64,000 nucleotides of DNA from CAZEJS01 sp964512645. Lineage in GTDB: Bacteria > Actinomycetota > Geothermincolia > Fen-727 > Anoxymicrobiaceae. A program made the translations under genes and the position numbers. Below the pieces are notes generated by a model that worked only from the letters and a program-made list of their open reading frames with translations, was not told the origin of the DNA and ran no database searches. The number at the start of each line of letters is the position of its first letter. Position 1 is the stretch's first letter. This document shows, in pieces, positions 45,201 to 53,247 of this stretch. The stretch spans positions 1-64,000 of the forward strand of contig CAZEJS010000002.1 in the NCBI GenBank assembly GCA_964512645.1, read 5' to 3'.

Positions 45201-47927
45201 ACCGATGTCGCCGGCCCCGCCGACGGCGTAACCGTGCTCGGACCCGGGGAACGCAAGGTCGTACAGATCGGGGTTGGTTCCGCCGACCTGGCCTACCGTC
45301 CAGGCCGGAGACTCGAACGTCGCGTAGTAACCTCCGGCCCCGACGGCATAAATGTCCGCTCCTTCCAGCCAGACGCCGTTCAAGTCGGGGTTGGCCCCGC
45401 CGACCTGGGCCGGCTCACCCCAGGTGCCACCGGCAAGCTCCACGACGTAGCCGTCGTCGCCGACCGCGCACCCTGTATCGGCGTCGGAGAGTGCCACCGC
45501 GTGGAGCGCAGGGTGGACGCCCGTGCCTACCAGCACAACGTCATCCCATGTCCCGCCCGTCAACTGCACATAATAGCCTTCGGTGGAGCCGGGGTCGGTC
45601 CCGACGGCCCAGCCGTTGCCGGCCGACGAGAGCGCGAGACCCTCGAGGTCCGGGTGGACCGCCGTGCCGACCACGGCGGGGGTGCCCCAGGCGCCTCCGG
45701 TGCATTGGATGACTGTCCCTCCGTCGCCGACGGCGTACCCTTCTCCGGGCCCCGTGAAGTAGACCGCGTTGAGCCTGGCGTCCGTCCACCCCCCGGCGTT
45801 GTACTGGATCTCCGAGGTGTGCGCCGCGGCGTCGTAATGTACGATGGTACCCCCGTCTCCGACCAGGTAGGTGCCTCCGGTTCCCAGCGAGAACGTGTCG
45901 TGGAAGTCCACCGCGTGCCAGTGCTGCGCCCCGTCCAGGGTCTGCCAGACCGTCCCGCCCTCGCCGACCGCCCACCCGATGTCCTCGTTGTAGAAGCTCA
46001 CCGAACGGAGGTCCGGAGAACCGCCGGGTACCGTCGCCGTGCTCCACGCGACTGGCCCGCCTGGCGGGTTGTCCATGGTGGTGTAGTTGATGAGGCCGCC
46101 GGGCCCGACCACCGTTACCAGGAACCGGCCGCCGCCCGTCTCCGCGACCGACATATCGGTCCAGTTGGCGCCCTGGTGCGTGACCATGGAGTTCCAGGTC
46201 GCGCCCCCGTCGTCAGACCACATCACCGCGTCGGTGTTGCCCGCCGCCCAGAGCCGTCCGGCGCTCCCCGCGTTGGCGATGGCGTGGAGGTCCCTCGCGG
46301 TCCCGGAGTCCATGACCGTCCACTCGGTGTCCACGCGCTTCAACAGGGTCCCGGAGTTGCACGCGTAGTACTCCGTCCCCCGGGTCCCGACGTTGCAGAC
46401 GTCGTTTATCTGGACCGGCGCCCAGATCCCCGCCGTGCCGTCCCGGGTCAGCCATAGGCCCCCGTCTGTTGCGGTTGCGACCCAGCAGTCATCCTTGTTT
46501 CCGTAGGTGACGTCGGTGAAACTGGTCGAGCCGACCGAGCCCGAGTTGGACCAGTTGTCCCCTCCGTCGGCGGTGTGCGCCATGACGCCGGACGACCCCG
46601 CGACGATACCATGCGTCGCGTCGGCGAATTCGATCCCTTTGAGGTCCCGCGCCGGCGGCGGCGGCGGGGTGGTGGGTGTACTCCAAGCCGCGGGAGACCC
46701 CCCGGGCGCCGTGTCGGTCGTCAGGTGAAGAGCGCCGGCCTGCCCGCAGACCCGGACGAGGTAGTCGCCCGAACCGCCGGAGTCGTCGAACAGGGACACG
46801 TCGTTCAGGCCGGCTGCGAGTGCGGGCCCCGCTTCCCAGTTTGCGCCCCCGTCGGTTGTGTAGAGGGTCAGGCCGTTGTCGCCGACCGCCCAGCCGTATA
46901 CGTCGCTGAGAAAATCGACGGCCCTGATGTTGGAGGCGGTCCCGCTGTCCTGCCTGGTCCACCCCGTACCGTCGTAGAACATCATCAGGCCGCCCTGGCC
47001 TCCCACCCAGGTGTGGGTCGGGTCCAGCGAGAACACCGCGTTGGCGCCGAAATCGGCGGTCCAGTTGGCACCGCCGTCTGTCGTGTGGAGTATCGTTCCT
47101 CCGGCTCCTCCGATCCAGGCTTCGGTCGGGCTGAGCGCGCAGACGGCGTTCAGGTCCCGGGGGCCACCGCTGCTCTGAAACGCCCAGCTCGAGCCCCCGT
47201 CATCGGTGTGGATCACCGTGCCCGAAGCGCCCACGGCCCAGCCGTTCGAGGAATCGGCGAACGAGACGTCGACGAGGTCCATGTCGTGCCAGGTCAGACC
47301 GCCGTCGTCGGACTTGACGACCAGCGGGGAGTACGTCGCCGGGTTGGCGACGTTCCCGACCTTGACGCCGACCGCCCAGACATCGTTATCGCTGGTGGCG
47401 AAAACGTCCTGCAGGACCTCGTCAGGCGTGGACATCCGGGTGACCGTCCAGGCGCCCGGACCGCTGCCGTCGGTGCACCTCGAGACGACGCCCATCTGCC
47501 CGCACGCCCACCCCAGGCTGGAGTTACGGAAATAGACGCCCTCCATCTCGATCAACATGAGGAGCGGCTCGTTACCTACGGCTTGAGGAAACCAGGTGTT
47601 GCCGCCGTCACTGGTGTGCCAGCAGTGATAAGTGTTAATACCGGCGAAATGGGGCTTGCCTACCGCCCAGCCTTCGGTCATGCCGGGCAGGAAGAAGATG
47701 CCGTTGAAGCCGGTCTCCAGGTTGCCGGGCCTGGTCTTCTCCCAAGCGAGAGGAGGCGCCGCCTGGGCGCTCGCCAAAGGAAGCAGTGCCACCAGCAAAG
47801 CCAGCGCTCCGGCGACGGCGGAGACGAGCGTGCCCCTCGCGGTTCTGTTCCATGCGGATTCCACAGCAGTACCCCCTTGGCAGGACGGACCCGGTGACTT
47901 CGACTTTTTGTGGACGTCTTCACTCAT
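39258..47927 (-). CDS. Giant secreted BNR-propeller / IPT / stalk-repeat protein
   Basis: The protein has about 2889 residues. A signal peptide (SAVAGALALLVALLPLASAQA) is followed by some 1750 residues of Ycf48/HCF136-like and BNR (Asp-box) repeats, with many copies of the pattern TxDGGxxW next to GWAVG. These form several beta propellers. Seven IPT/TIG Ig-like domains follow (GYGFGSDQG, GTNFG, GSGFGAPQG, DNFKAAQG and others). Four C-terminal repeats of the YFAEG.TR.GF..W...GGHNV type end the protein. It is probably a cell-surface or matrix adhesin. The open frame begins at 47993, but the ATG at 47927 gives a normal signal-peptide N-region. It is monocistronic, with its own terminator. Confidence 0.82.
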   Translation of the reverse strand: MSEDVHKKSKSPGPSCQGGTAVESAWNRTARGTLVSAVAGALALLVALLPLASAQAAPPLAWEKTRPGNLETGFNGIFFLPGMTEGWAVGKPHFAGINTYHCWHTSDGGNTWFPQAVGNEPLLMLIEMEGVYFRNSSLGWACGQMGVVSRCTDGSGPGAWTVTRMSTPDEVLQDVFATSDNDVWAVGVKVGNVANPATYSPLVVKSDDGGLTWHDMDLVDVSFADSSNGWAVGASGTVIHTDDGGSSWAFQSSGGPRDLNAVCALSPTEAWIGGAGGTILHTTDGGANWTADFGANAVFSLDPTHTWVGGQGGLMMFYDGTGWTRQDSGTASNIRAVDFLSDVYGWAVGDNGLTLYTTDGGANWEAGPALAAGLNDVSLFDDSGGSGDYLVRVCGQAGALHLTTDTAPGGSPAAWSTPTTPPPPPARDLKGIEFADATHGIVAGSSGVMAHTADGGDNWSNSGSVGSTSFTDVTYGNKDDCWVATATDGGLWLTRDGTAGIWAPVQINDVCNVGTRGTEYYACNSGTLLKRVDTEWTVMDSGTARDLHAIANAGSAGRLWAAGNTDAVMWSDDGGATWNSMVTHQGANWTDMSVAETGGGRFLVTVVGPGGLINYTTMDNPPGGPVAWSTATVPGGSPDLRSVSFYNEDIGWAVGEGGTVWQTLDGAQHWHAVDFHDTFSLGTGGTYLVGDGGTIVHYDAAAHTSEIQYNAGGWTDARLNAVYFTGPGEGYAVGDGGTVIQCTGGAWGTPAVVGTAVHPDLEGLALSSAGNGWAVGTDPGSTEGYYVQLTGGTWDDVVLVGTGVHPALHAVALSDADTGCAVGDDGYVVELAGGTWGEPAQVGGANPDLNGVWLEGADIYAVGAGGYYATFESPAWTVGQVGGTNPDLYDLAFPGSEHGYAVGGAGDIGYTVPIERGVYGSPAALDSRELRGISLYDSAGHGFACGAGRTLASLNVSGSGWRVEAQIPAGAGDFHALGLAPGTQRGWAVGESGLACEVNGGLFIARESNTTKDLYSVTVPSTAVAYAGGASATALKYSGGTWGGFSLADGNDYLAADSIDDGYATLAGTRNAVWHTDNGSSWARISGVGATTDDFLSVDFADAGNGWFTGENGLFAKYEDGRLEQIDIGIYEDLNCVSMSGASDGFAAGSNRTVLHTTAPGTWDVISGLPATTESILCASFPSVTDGWFAGTSGLLLSYDDGAFVLQRPGTTEDLNGVSLAWDSGESQYVGAAVGDNGTVVYTEDSGAHWSGAGGSLPAVQINGIDVVSPTKAILVGDYQSGDAGTVRVSDDGGRTWAAPATPPDMTSNHRNLYSVSFGDGTHDHAWAVGSGGAVYVTTDLGDTWVAQAAGTRQNLFSVCAYYDSGSSEYTVCGVGSTRTIVRSVDGGATWTAQSGIPTPAALLAVSAADADNIFFSGVDIATGGVVIGTANAGATFGVTLGGVPPLNGIAAPAANAVWAAGNGGFICHFDGATWNPQDSDTSADINDVDIVAAGADYIGVLAADNGVVRFSSDAAGGDGNWEPPSANPNRNDMSSCSLGLSGPNPAAYFAGSDGTILGNVAGGYDLEFLKGPANELKGISFCDEMNGWACGTHGTILYTDDAGATWSVQDSDVFADLNAVFALDTTHVIAVGDGGVALLWDGATWHETDVGAPYENLNGAWAADDSHVWAVGDSGAIRFWNGGSWEKKDSGAESLNCVAGTDDANVWAVGGGGTIMFFDGTSWEEQASGTGGNIFSVSAPDSDTVFASGETGLVLRSTNGGANWSQLDTGSGSELHGIKMVSGQAGWAVGSNEVALEEAKVIYTRDGGDSWTPGVSDTGIARTLNCVTAASNTATGNWDFYAAGQWGLIQKISNTDALPHITSVDPEAGTVEPQTPVTISGYGFGSDQGTVDGRVIFNDGIEGAVTAWSDKEIEVTVPSGAWGWRAGLKVTTNGGASNSAPFTVTPSIAGATSMVTGGDEVVVAGEGFGPDPGAGHRADDDHNVTIGGGRVPDSAIGSWSNKEIKLTLPDDTDPGAEVPVRVTAGNEANQSDKFDIAVHPSITSFGSDTARPGDTVTVNGTNFGTVAPGSRCSDDNHVSMNTSDGPQRVGDGGTLEPGTWTPTSITFEVPYDFGPPSFIPRTGDVSVTAASRTSNDLSLGILPRADALSQDEAPVGDQVTIDGACFGDAPGRVTFNGTDAAGYPEWQDNKVVATVPDAAVTSGEVVVITDDGDSNGLAFSLTPKLEALSAARGRVEDRLVLTGSGFGAPQGTGKVEVGGIEWSGVTAWSRNSITVTVPRDALSGDVVVKTAGGESQAGMGYVVLPKITGLNPAKGIPGRTLVAIDGFTFGAAQGSSKVTFNGRDAGTAASWSPTRIKVTVPVGTTSGDVVVTTAAGRSNALPFDVGPYIKSVTPDHGPPNGQVTIAGDNFKAAQGSSKVRFGGVDAGAADSWSDTAIKVKVPGGARSGNVTVTTTEGVSNAVPFTVGLSNVYYFAEGTTRANFETWLCLMNPNETAANVQVIYMLGDGTTKHFETTITKTSRMTLYVADVVGLEKDVSMRVTSDLPIVAERPIYFNYGGVWTGGHNVIGAIAPAQDWYFAEGNTRDGFEEWICLQNPGAKAANVEITYMLQGGQNKVQELEVPATSRRTVSVKEFLGPNVDCSARVHADQGVIAERPMYFIYQPDVLNWTGGHNVVGANAPGREWYFAEGTTRDGFDEWLCLQNPGESQATVTIAYMLETGETPTQVVAVEPHSRKTLDVVSFIGRGRDVSMRVTSTEPIVAERPMYFDYVGLTGGHNVIGATRSAGNWFFAEGATQKGFQEYMSIQNPGGREAVVEITFMLGTGELVEKSVTVKPHSRATVDVNSAVGWGKDVSARATTQGRVIIERPMYFDNHGWTGGHNVVGFHY

Positions 47928-48110
47928 GAGCTTGATGACCCTGCGGACATTACCGATTAACATACCATAACCCATACGGCAAACAACCAACACCGGCGGT
48001 TTGAAATGCAGCCACGCCTCAAACGATATCTTCTATCGGCAAAGAACCGCGTGTCCTTGACCGGGCATGCCCCCCGATCCGTCATAAGCGGCCTGTTCTC
48101 CCCCGCCGGC

Positions 48111-48139
48111 TTGACCGGCTTTGCCTGCTCTGCTACTAT
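48111..48139 (+). promoter_or_regulatory. Promoter of the tad operon
   Basis: TTGACC (48111-48116) and TACTAT (48134-48139) with a 17-nt spacer form a good sigma-70 promoter, giving a leader of about 75 nt before tadZ. Confidence 0.6.
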
Positions 48140-48221
48140 CTCAGGTGCTCGTACTGCTTTTCGAGCGGCGTAAAGCGGCGCCCCCGCCGTCACCGCCGAC
48201 GACAGGACTGGATCCACCGAT

Positions 48222-49055
48222 ATGCCGGAGCCCTCCGTGCGGGCCGCTCCGGCGGGCGCGCCCGACATCTCGCGTCCGCGCGAAGCGCCGGCCCGCGGAC
48301 TCACGATAGCGTTCCACGGCGCCAAGGGCGGGGTGGGCACCACCACGCTGGTGGCTGAGGCCGCCGTGCTGCTGGCACGCAAGAGGCGCACAATCGCGAT
48401 CGACGCCGACCTCGACCGGGGCGCGCTGCATTACAGGCTCGACGTCCCCGTGAGAAGCTCCACGCCGTGCACCGAAGATGTCCTCAGGGTCTGCGAAGAC
48501 CTTCCCGGCGAGCTGTTTCCCGAAACGGTGACGGACTGCCCCTGCGGGGCCGCACTGCTCCCCGCGAAGGGCCGGACGGAAGACGCCCCGCGCCCTCGCG
48601 GGGAAGGGGCGGCGTTCCTTCTCGATTCGGCTTCGCGCGACTACCAGCGCGTGCTGGTCGACACCGGCTCGAACATCGACGCTCTCACCCGTGGACTTCT
48701 GGCCGGCGCCGACGTGACCGTCCTGGTGCTGAGCCCCGAACTTGCGAGCCTCGGGCCCGCCCGGCGCCTGGTCCGCCCCGGGTGGCGGCCCGGCGGTCTT
48801 GTCGTCGTGGTCAACAGGTCGCTGGGGCGCAGGGATACCTACTCCCGCGAAGACGTCGAATCGTTCCTCGGAGTCCGGCCCCTGGCCTGGATACCGGAAG
48901 ATACCGTTCGCTGCAGATCGCTCTCCGACTCGTGCAGGCCGCTGGCGGCCGGGAGCACGCCGCTGGCCTCGGCGATCCGCTACCTGGTCGGTCGGCTCGA
49001 CCGGGAATTCGTTCAGCGGGACCTGTGCGTCTCGGCCGCGGGCGTGCTTGATTAG
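48222..49055 (+). CDS. tadZ: Tad pilus localisation ATPase TadZ/CpaE-like
   Basis: The 277-residue MinD/ParA-type ATPase has the deviant Walker A KGGVGTTTL, a switch-like IDADLDRGALHYRLD, and VLVDTGSN. It lacks a long receiver-like N-terminal domain, so it is a short TadZ/CpaE form. These proteins place the Tad secretion machine at the cell pole or membrane. It is the first gene after the promoter at 48111 and is followed by tadA after 56 nt. That gap contains possible secondary promoter boxes (TTGATT, TATGCT). Confidence 0.82.
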   Translation: MPEPSVRAAPAGAPDISRPREAPARGLTIAFHGAKGGVGTTTLVAEAAVLLARKRRTIAIDADLDRGALHYRLDVPVRSSTPCTEDVLRVCEDLPGELFPETVTDCPCGAALLPAKGRTEDAPRPRGEGAAFLLDSASRDYQRVLVDTGSNIDALTRGLLAGADVTVLVLSPELASLGPARRLVRPGWRPGGLVVVVNRSLGRRDTYSREDVESFLGVRPLAWIPEDTVRCRSLSDSCRPLAAGSTPLASAIRYLVGRLDREFVQRDLCVSAAGVLD

Positions 49056-49111
49056 CTTGCATTGCTCGTGTTATGCTCGTATTGCTTGTGCGGCGCTACC
49101 GGGAGGTGCCG

Positions 49112-50284
49112 ATGACGTCCATCACGCTCGAGAACGAGGAACACGCGTCGAAGGAGATCCGGGAACGGATCAGGCTTCGACTGCTGGACGAGCTCACCGG
49201 TGACGACTCCCCCACCCCCGACCGGCTCGAACGCAAGGTCGAAGAAGCCCTCATACGTGAAGGATGCCTCTGGCCAAGGGGCGCCGTGGACGCGCTCGCC
49301 CGGGAACTCACCGACGAGCTTTTCGGGCTCGGCCCTCTCGAAACCCTGTTGCGGGACCCGGACATCACCGAGATAATGGTGAATGGGCCCGGCGAGGTGT
49401 TTGTCGAACGCGGCGGCTTGATCGAGGCGCTCGACGTCGACCTCGGCGACGGCGCGCGGATCGTGGCGCTGGTCCGCAGAGTCCTCGGCCCGCTCAACCT
49501 CAGGCTCGACGAGACAAGCCCGATGATCGACGCGCGGCTTGCCGACGGGTCGCGGCTCAACGCGGTAATTCCGCCTTTGTGCCTCAACGGTCCGACCGTG
49601 ACCATACGGAAGTTCCGCCACAGGCCTTTCACCGCCCCGGAACTCGTGCGGAACGGCACCATGAGCGAGCGCACCGCCTCTTTCCTTGGAGACGCGGTCC
49701 GACACCGCGCCAACATACTGGTGTCTGGGGGCACCGGGAGCGGGAAGACGACCCTGTTGAACGTCCTCTCGTCGTTCATCCCGCGCAATGAAAGGCTTAT
49801 CACCATCGAGGACGCGGCGGAGCTCAGGATAGAACACCCCCACGTGATCTCTCTGGAGAGCCGGCCTCCCAGCCTCGAGGGAAAAGGAGCGGTGAGCGTC
49901 CGCGACCTTGTGAGGAATTCCTTGAGGATGCGGCCGGACAGGATAATCGTCGGGGAAGTCCGCGGGGCGGAAGCTCTGGACATGCTCCAGGCGATGAACA
50001 CCGGTCACCCCGGCTCGCTTTCCACCGCACACGCCAACTCGCCCCGCGACCTTCTCGACCGGCTCGAGACGATGGTGCTTATGTCCGAGGTCAACCTCGA
50101 CCTTGCCGCGGTACGCAGGCAGGTGGGCTCCACCATTGACCTTGTCGTCCACACCAGCCGCGGCACCAGCGGGCATCGGGTTGTCGACGGGGTGGTATCC
50201 GTCACGCTCGGGGCCTCCGGTGAATACGAACTGGAGCCACTGTCCGGGGGGAGCTCGATACGTCGCGCGGGGGCGGCCCCGTGA
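49112..50284 (+). CDS. tadA: Tad pilus assembly ATPase TadA/CpaF
   Basis: The 390-residue type II/IV secretion ATPase has Walker A GGTGSGKTTLLNVL, an Asp box ITIEDAAELR, Walker B RIIVGEVRGAEALDML, and a His box MNTGHPGSLSTAHANS. The frame opens at 49073, but GGGAGG five bases before the ATG at 49112 decides the start. It powers Flp pilus polymerisation together with TadB and TadC. It overlaps tadB by 4 nt. Confidence 0.95.
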   Translation: MTSITLENEEHASKEIRERIRLRLLDELTGDDSPTPDRLERKVEEALIREGCLWPRGAVDALARELTDELFGLGPLETLLRDPDITEIMVNGPGEVFVERGGLIEALDVDLGDGARIVALVRRVLGPLNLRLDETSPMIDARLADGSRLNAVIPPLCLNGPTVTIRKFRHRPFTAPELVRNGTMSERTASFLGDAVRHRANILVSGGTGSGKTTLLNVLSSFIPRNERLITIEDAAELRIEHPHVISLESRPPSLEGKGAVSVRDLVRNSLRMRPDRIIVGEVRGAEALDMLQAMNTGHPGSLSTAHANSPRDLLDRLETMVLMSEVNLDLAAVRRQVGSTIDLVVHTSRGTSGHRVVDGVVSVTLGASGEYELEPLSGGSSIRRAGAAP

Positions 50285-51222
50285 GGTGGGCCGGCGTCGC
50301 CGCGCTGGTCGCCGTGGCAGTGGCTTTCCTGCTCGCGGGGATCGATGCGCGGGCATCCTTCAGGGGACGGAAAAAGCTGCGCGCCCACGTGCCCGGGGCC
50401 ATGGAGACCGTGGGAAGAGACGCCGGATCCGGTAACGCTCCCCGGCCGGGGCGGGTGCGCGCCCGCCTGGAGCGCTCGCCGCTCTATCTAGCCGTCGAAG
50501 CCGAGCTCGAATCAAGGGGGCTGGCGATGCGGTGCGAGGTTCTGCTGGGCTGCTGTGCCTGGGTGACCCTGCTGCTGCCGCTCTCCTGTTTCATGGTCAC
50601 CGGCCTGGCGGTCACGGTTCCCCTCTCGTTGTCGTGCCTGATGCTCGCGCCTCGCGCAGCGGTCAAGACACTCGCCCGCAGAAGGGAGGCGGCATCGGCC
50701 AGGGAGTGCGACGCCTTTGTCGCCGACCTCGCCCTTTACCTGCGGAGCGGCATACCGCTCGACGATGCCCTCGTCCAGGCCGCCCGCGAATCCGACTCCC
50801 TGGTACGTTCAGCGGTAGCCGACTACTCCTCCGGTGTGCGTGTGGGGCGCAGCGCCGGGTCGGCCTTCAGCTCCCTGGTCGACACGCTCGGCAGCACCGA
50901 CCTCGCGCTCATCGGGCAGGCGGTGTCGACCTCGCGCGAGACCGGATCTGACATCCGGGGCATCATGGATACCGTAGGAGAAACGATACGCGAGAGGGCC
51001 GCGGTCAGTCGCGAGTTGTCCACGCAGACCGTACAGGCACGCCTCTCGGGCAGGATCGTAGCGGCCCTCCCCCTGGTGTTCCTGTTGCTGTCGGCCATCG
51101 CCTCGCGCAGCACCCTCACGATACTCCTGGGGACCACCCGGGGGCTTGTCATGCTCGGCGTGGCCGCCGTCATGAACGCCGCCGGGTTTCTGTGGATCAG
51201 GAAAATACTGGACATCGGTTAG
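50281..51222 (+). CDS. tadB: Tad pilus inner-membrane platform protein TadB
   Basis: The 313-residue protein has N-terminal and central membrane segments, a cytoplasmic T2SSF-type domain (DAFVADLALYLRSGIPLDDALVQAA, then SRETGSDIRGIMDTVGETIRER), and two C-terminal helices (IVAALPLVFLLLSAIA and the region after it). It is a GspF-like platform protein. The GTG start overlaps the tadA stop; tadC starts 10 nt after it. Confidence 0.9.
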   Translation: MRWAGVAALVAVAVAFLLAGIDARASFRGRKKLRAHVPGAMETVGRDAGSGNAPRPGRVRARLERSPLYLAVEAELESRGLAMRCEVLLGCCAWVTLLLPLSCFMVTGLAVTVPLSLSCLMLAPRAAVKTLARRREAASARECDAFVADLALYLRSGIPLDDALVQAARESDSLVRSAVADYSSGVRVGRSAGSAFSSLVDTLGSTDLALIGQAVSTSRETGSDIRGIMDTVGETIRERAAVSRELSTQTVQARLSGRIVAALPLVFLLLSAIASRSTLTILLGTTRGLVMLGVAAVMNAAGFLWIRKILDIG

Positions 51223-51231
51223 GAGCGCTGC

Positions 51232-52095
51232 ATGATATGGGCGGCAGCCGCCGCGGCATTGTCGTTGCTGTTCTTTTCGCTGGGCGGCCGTGGGCGGACA
51301 GCCGCGGACCGGGACCGCGGGGCACCCGGCATCCGACACGGGGCGGTAAATGACGAGGCGGAACCCTGCCCGGGGCGGGCTTCCCGCTTCCTGGAGTTCC
51401 CCGCCAGGCTGTTGCCGCCCCATGCGCGGGAACGCCTTTTCGGCGGGCTGGACGCCGGCCGTGAGATTCCGGGGATCTCTCTCGATCGCATGGTCGGGAT
51501 CGGAGTATGGGCTTCCCTATTACTGCCCCTGGGCACCCTGGCTCTTACGGGCCTCTCGCCGGCAGGGCTCGTCGCCGCCCCGGTTCTGGCCCTCTCGGGC
51601 CTCCTGCTTCCTCGGCTCCTCGTCTCTCGAGCCGGAGCGCACCACATGGAGACTGTGAAGAGAGCCCTGCCGGACACCGCCGACATTCTCTATTCGCTCG
51701 TTCTGGGCGGCAAGAACCTGGACCAGGCGTTCAAGAACGCCGCCGCGCTGGCGCCTGAACCACTGTCCGGGTACCTCATGAGCGCCGTACGCGAGATCGA
51801 GCTGGGCTCCACCCGCGAGGAAGCGTTCGACCGCCTGGCGGACAGGTGCCCTCTACGCGAACTCAAGTCCCTCCTGAGGTCACTGCTCGAAGCCGAGAGG
51901 AGAGGCTATTCGCTGTCCTCGAGCTTGAGCGTGTTCTCGCGGGAGATACGGTTGCGCAGGCGGGACGCGCTCCGCGAAGCCGGTGCCAGGGCACCGCTCA
52001 AGATGCTCGCCCCGCTGGTCTTCCTGATACTGCCCGCCTCGGTGTTGCTGACAGTAGGGCCTACCTTCCTGGCGACGCTGCAGCAGGTGTTTTGA
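51232..52095 (+). CDS. tadC: Tad pilus inner-membrane platform protein TadC
   Basis: The 287-residue paralogue of TadB has hydrophobic segments at both ends and the T2SSF motif DILYSLVLGGKNLDQAFKNAA with LLEAERRGYSLSSSL. It ends in a membrane helix (MLAPLVFLILPASVLLTVGP). The start has AGGAGCG upstream. TadB and TadC together form the membrane platform for pilin. Confidence 0.9.
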   Translation: MIWAAAAAALSLLFFSLGGRGRTAADRDRGAPGIRHGAVNDEAEPCPGRASRFLEFPARLLPPHARERLFGGLDAGREIPGISLDRMVGIGVWASLLLPLGTLALTGLSPAGLVAAPVLALSGLLLPRLLVSRAGAHHMETVKRALPDTADILYSLVLGGKNLDQAFKNAAALAPEPLSGYLMSAVREIELGSTREEAFDRLADRCPLRELKSLLRSLLEAERRGYSLSSSLSVFSREIRLRRRDALREAGARAPLKMLAPLVFLILPASVLLTVGPTFLATLQQVF

Positions 52096-52330
52096 GGAAA
52101 GGTGTCCCCGGCTGGATCCTTCCGGAAACAAACGGGTGGGGCTCCGGCTCCCCCTCCACCGGAACCTCGCGGAAGCGACCAACGTGCTCCCGGATCGCTG
52201 ATCGCCGGGCCCGCCGCATCCTGGACGGCACCCTCCGCGCATTCCGTCTCGAGTTGTCTGCCGGTCGCCCCACCCGGGACTCCCGTTCTTCGTTCTTTTC
52301 AGGCCGCGCGATCACCTCATTCCACGGCAT
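52061..52330 (-). CDS. Possible small Arg-rich protein in the tadC-flp gap
   Basis: The 89-residue minus-strand frame starts with ATG at 52330 after a strong AGGAGG, eight bases away. The product is highly basic and low in hydrophobics (SRRNARRVPSRMRRARRSAI) with no recognised domain. It overlaps the tadC 3' end by 35 nt. The composition is also what random high-GC sequence gives, so the Shine-Dalgarno is the only real support. Apart from this and the pilin promoter, I see nothing in 52096-52544. Confidence 0.2.
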   Translation of the reverse strand: MPWNEVIARPEKNEERESRVGRPADNSRRNARRVPSRMRRARRSAIREHVGRFREVPVEGEPEPHPFVSGRIQPGTPFLKTPAAASPGR

Positions 52331-52409
52331 CGCTCAACCTCCTGCGTTGGGAGAGAAAATATGCCGCATAATTTCCCGGCCTCACCGGGTCCTCCCGGCC
52401 TGTTTGTGC

Positions 52410-52438
52410 TTGACTTGCTTTGTGGCTGATGCTACCAT
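52410..52438 (+). promoter_or_regulatory. Promoter of the flp pilin gene
   Basis: TTGACT (52410-52415) and TACCAT (52433-52438) are 17 nt apart. A separate strong promoter for the major pilin is common in Tad loci, where pilin is needed in large excess over the machine. Confidence 0.55.
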
Positions 52439-52544
52439 TATGCTTGCAATGCTTGGCCTCTCCCACCACACTTCTCCAGGCATCGTTCCACCGGCGCCGG
52501 ACGTGGCCAGAACCCACGACGGCACCCGAACCAGGGAGGTTCAC

Positions 52545-52721
52545 ATGGGTGAGATCAAGAGACTGGTCCTCGAGGAAGACGCGCAGACCACCGCTGAGTA
52601 CGCGCTGGTGATACTCGGCGCGGCCGCTGTGGCCTCCGTCCTGATCGCCTGGGTCTCCAAGGGCGACCTGATCAAGAACTTCTTCAGCAAAGTATTCAAC
52701 AAGCTCACCAACGCGATCTGA
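52545..52721 (+). CDS. flp: Flp/Fap-type major pilin
   Basis: This 58-residue prepilin has a short charged leader, then the Flp motif DAQTTAEYALVILGAAAVASVLIA with the conserved Glu-Tyr pair after the cleavage site, and an amphipathic tail (LIKNFFSKVFNKLTNAI). GGGAGG lies five bases upstream of the ATG. It is processed by the TadV peptidase encoded 7 nt downstream. It is shorter than the usual ORF cut-off and is easily missed. Confidence 0.93.
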   Translation: MGEIKRLVLEEDAQTTAEYALVILGAAAVASVLIAWVSKGDLIKNFFSKVFNKLTNAI

Positions 52722-52728
52722 GGCAGGC

Positions 52729-53247
52729 GTGTTCGCGCTGACGGTGATCGCGCCGTTGGGCCTTCTGTGTGCCGGAGCGGTAATATCGGACGTGCGCTTG
52801 GAAAGGGTGCCCAACTTCTTCAACCTCATGTTCGTCGTCACGGGCCTGTGCTTCTCTTGCGCGAGAGACGGCTGGGCAGGCGCGGTCTCCTCGCTCGCGG
52901 GCGCGGCCCTGTGCGCTTCTTTTCTTGTCATTCCCTTCCTGTTGCGAATGGCGGGCGGGGGCGATGTCAAGTTCCTGGCGGCGGCCGGGGCGATCACCGG
53001 CTGGCGCCTGGCGTGGCCGGGTTTTCTCGCGGGCGCGGCCGCCGGGGGGGTTATTGCCCTGGCAATGATGTTCCGGAAACCCGGCTCGCTCGCAGGGCTG
53101 AAACGATCTTTCATCCTCCTGGAAGCGGGATGTCCCGCCCCTCCTCCGGGCGGATCGGGCGGCGCTGGAAGCATCCCTTACACGGTGCCTCTTTCGATCG
53201 GGGTCATGACGGCGGCGGTCGTCTATCACCTGGCGGGCGCGGCATGA
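52729..53247 (+). CDS. tadV: Prepilin peptidase TadV/CpaA (A24 family)
   Basis: The 172-residue polytopic aspartic protease has the first catalytic Asp in ISDVRLERVPN and the second in the GGGDVKFLAA (GxGD) motif. It lacks the N-methylase domain of PilD, as is normal for TadV. The GTG start follows the flp stop by 7 nt, and the gene overlaps tadE by 4 nt. It cleaves the Flp prepilin and the TadE/TadG pseudopilins. Confidence 0.9.
   Translation: MFALTVIAPLGLLCAGAVISDVRLERVPNFFNLMFVVTGLCFSCARDGWAGAVSSLAGAALCASFLVIPFLLRMAGGGDVKFLAAAGAITGWRLAWPGFLAGAAAGGVIALAMMFRKPGSLAGLKRSFILLEAGCPAPPPGGSGGAGSIPYTVPLSIGVMTAAVVYHLAGAA

Noticed and set aside
39264..46457. Plus-strand open frames of over 600 codons opposite the BNR/IPT gene
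   Set aside because: No domains, starts or ribosome-binding sites are seen, and they lie antisense to a well-supported secreted protein with repeated motifs.
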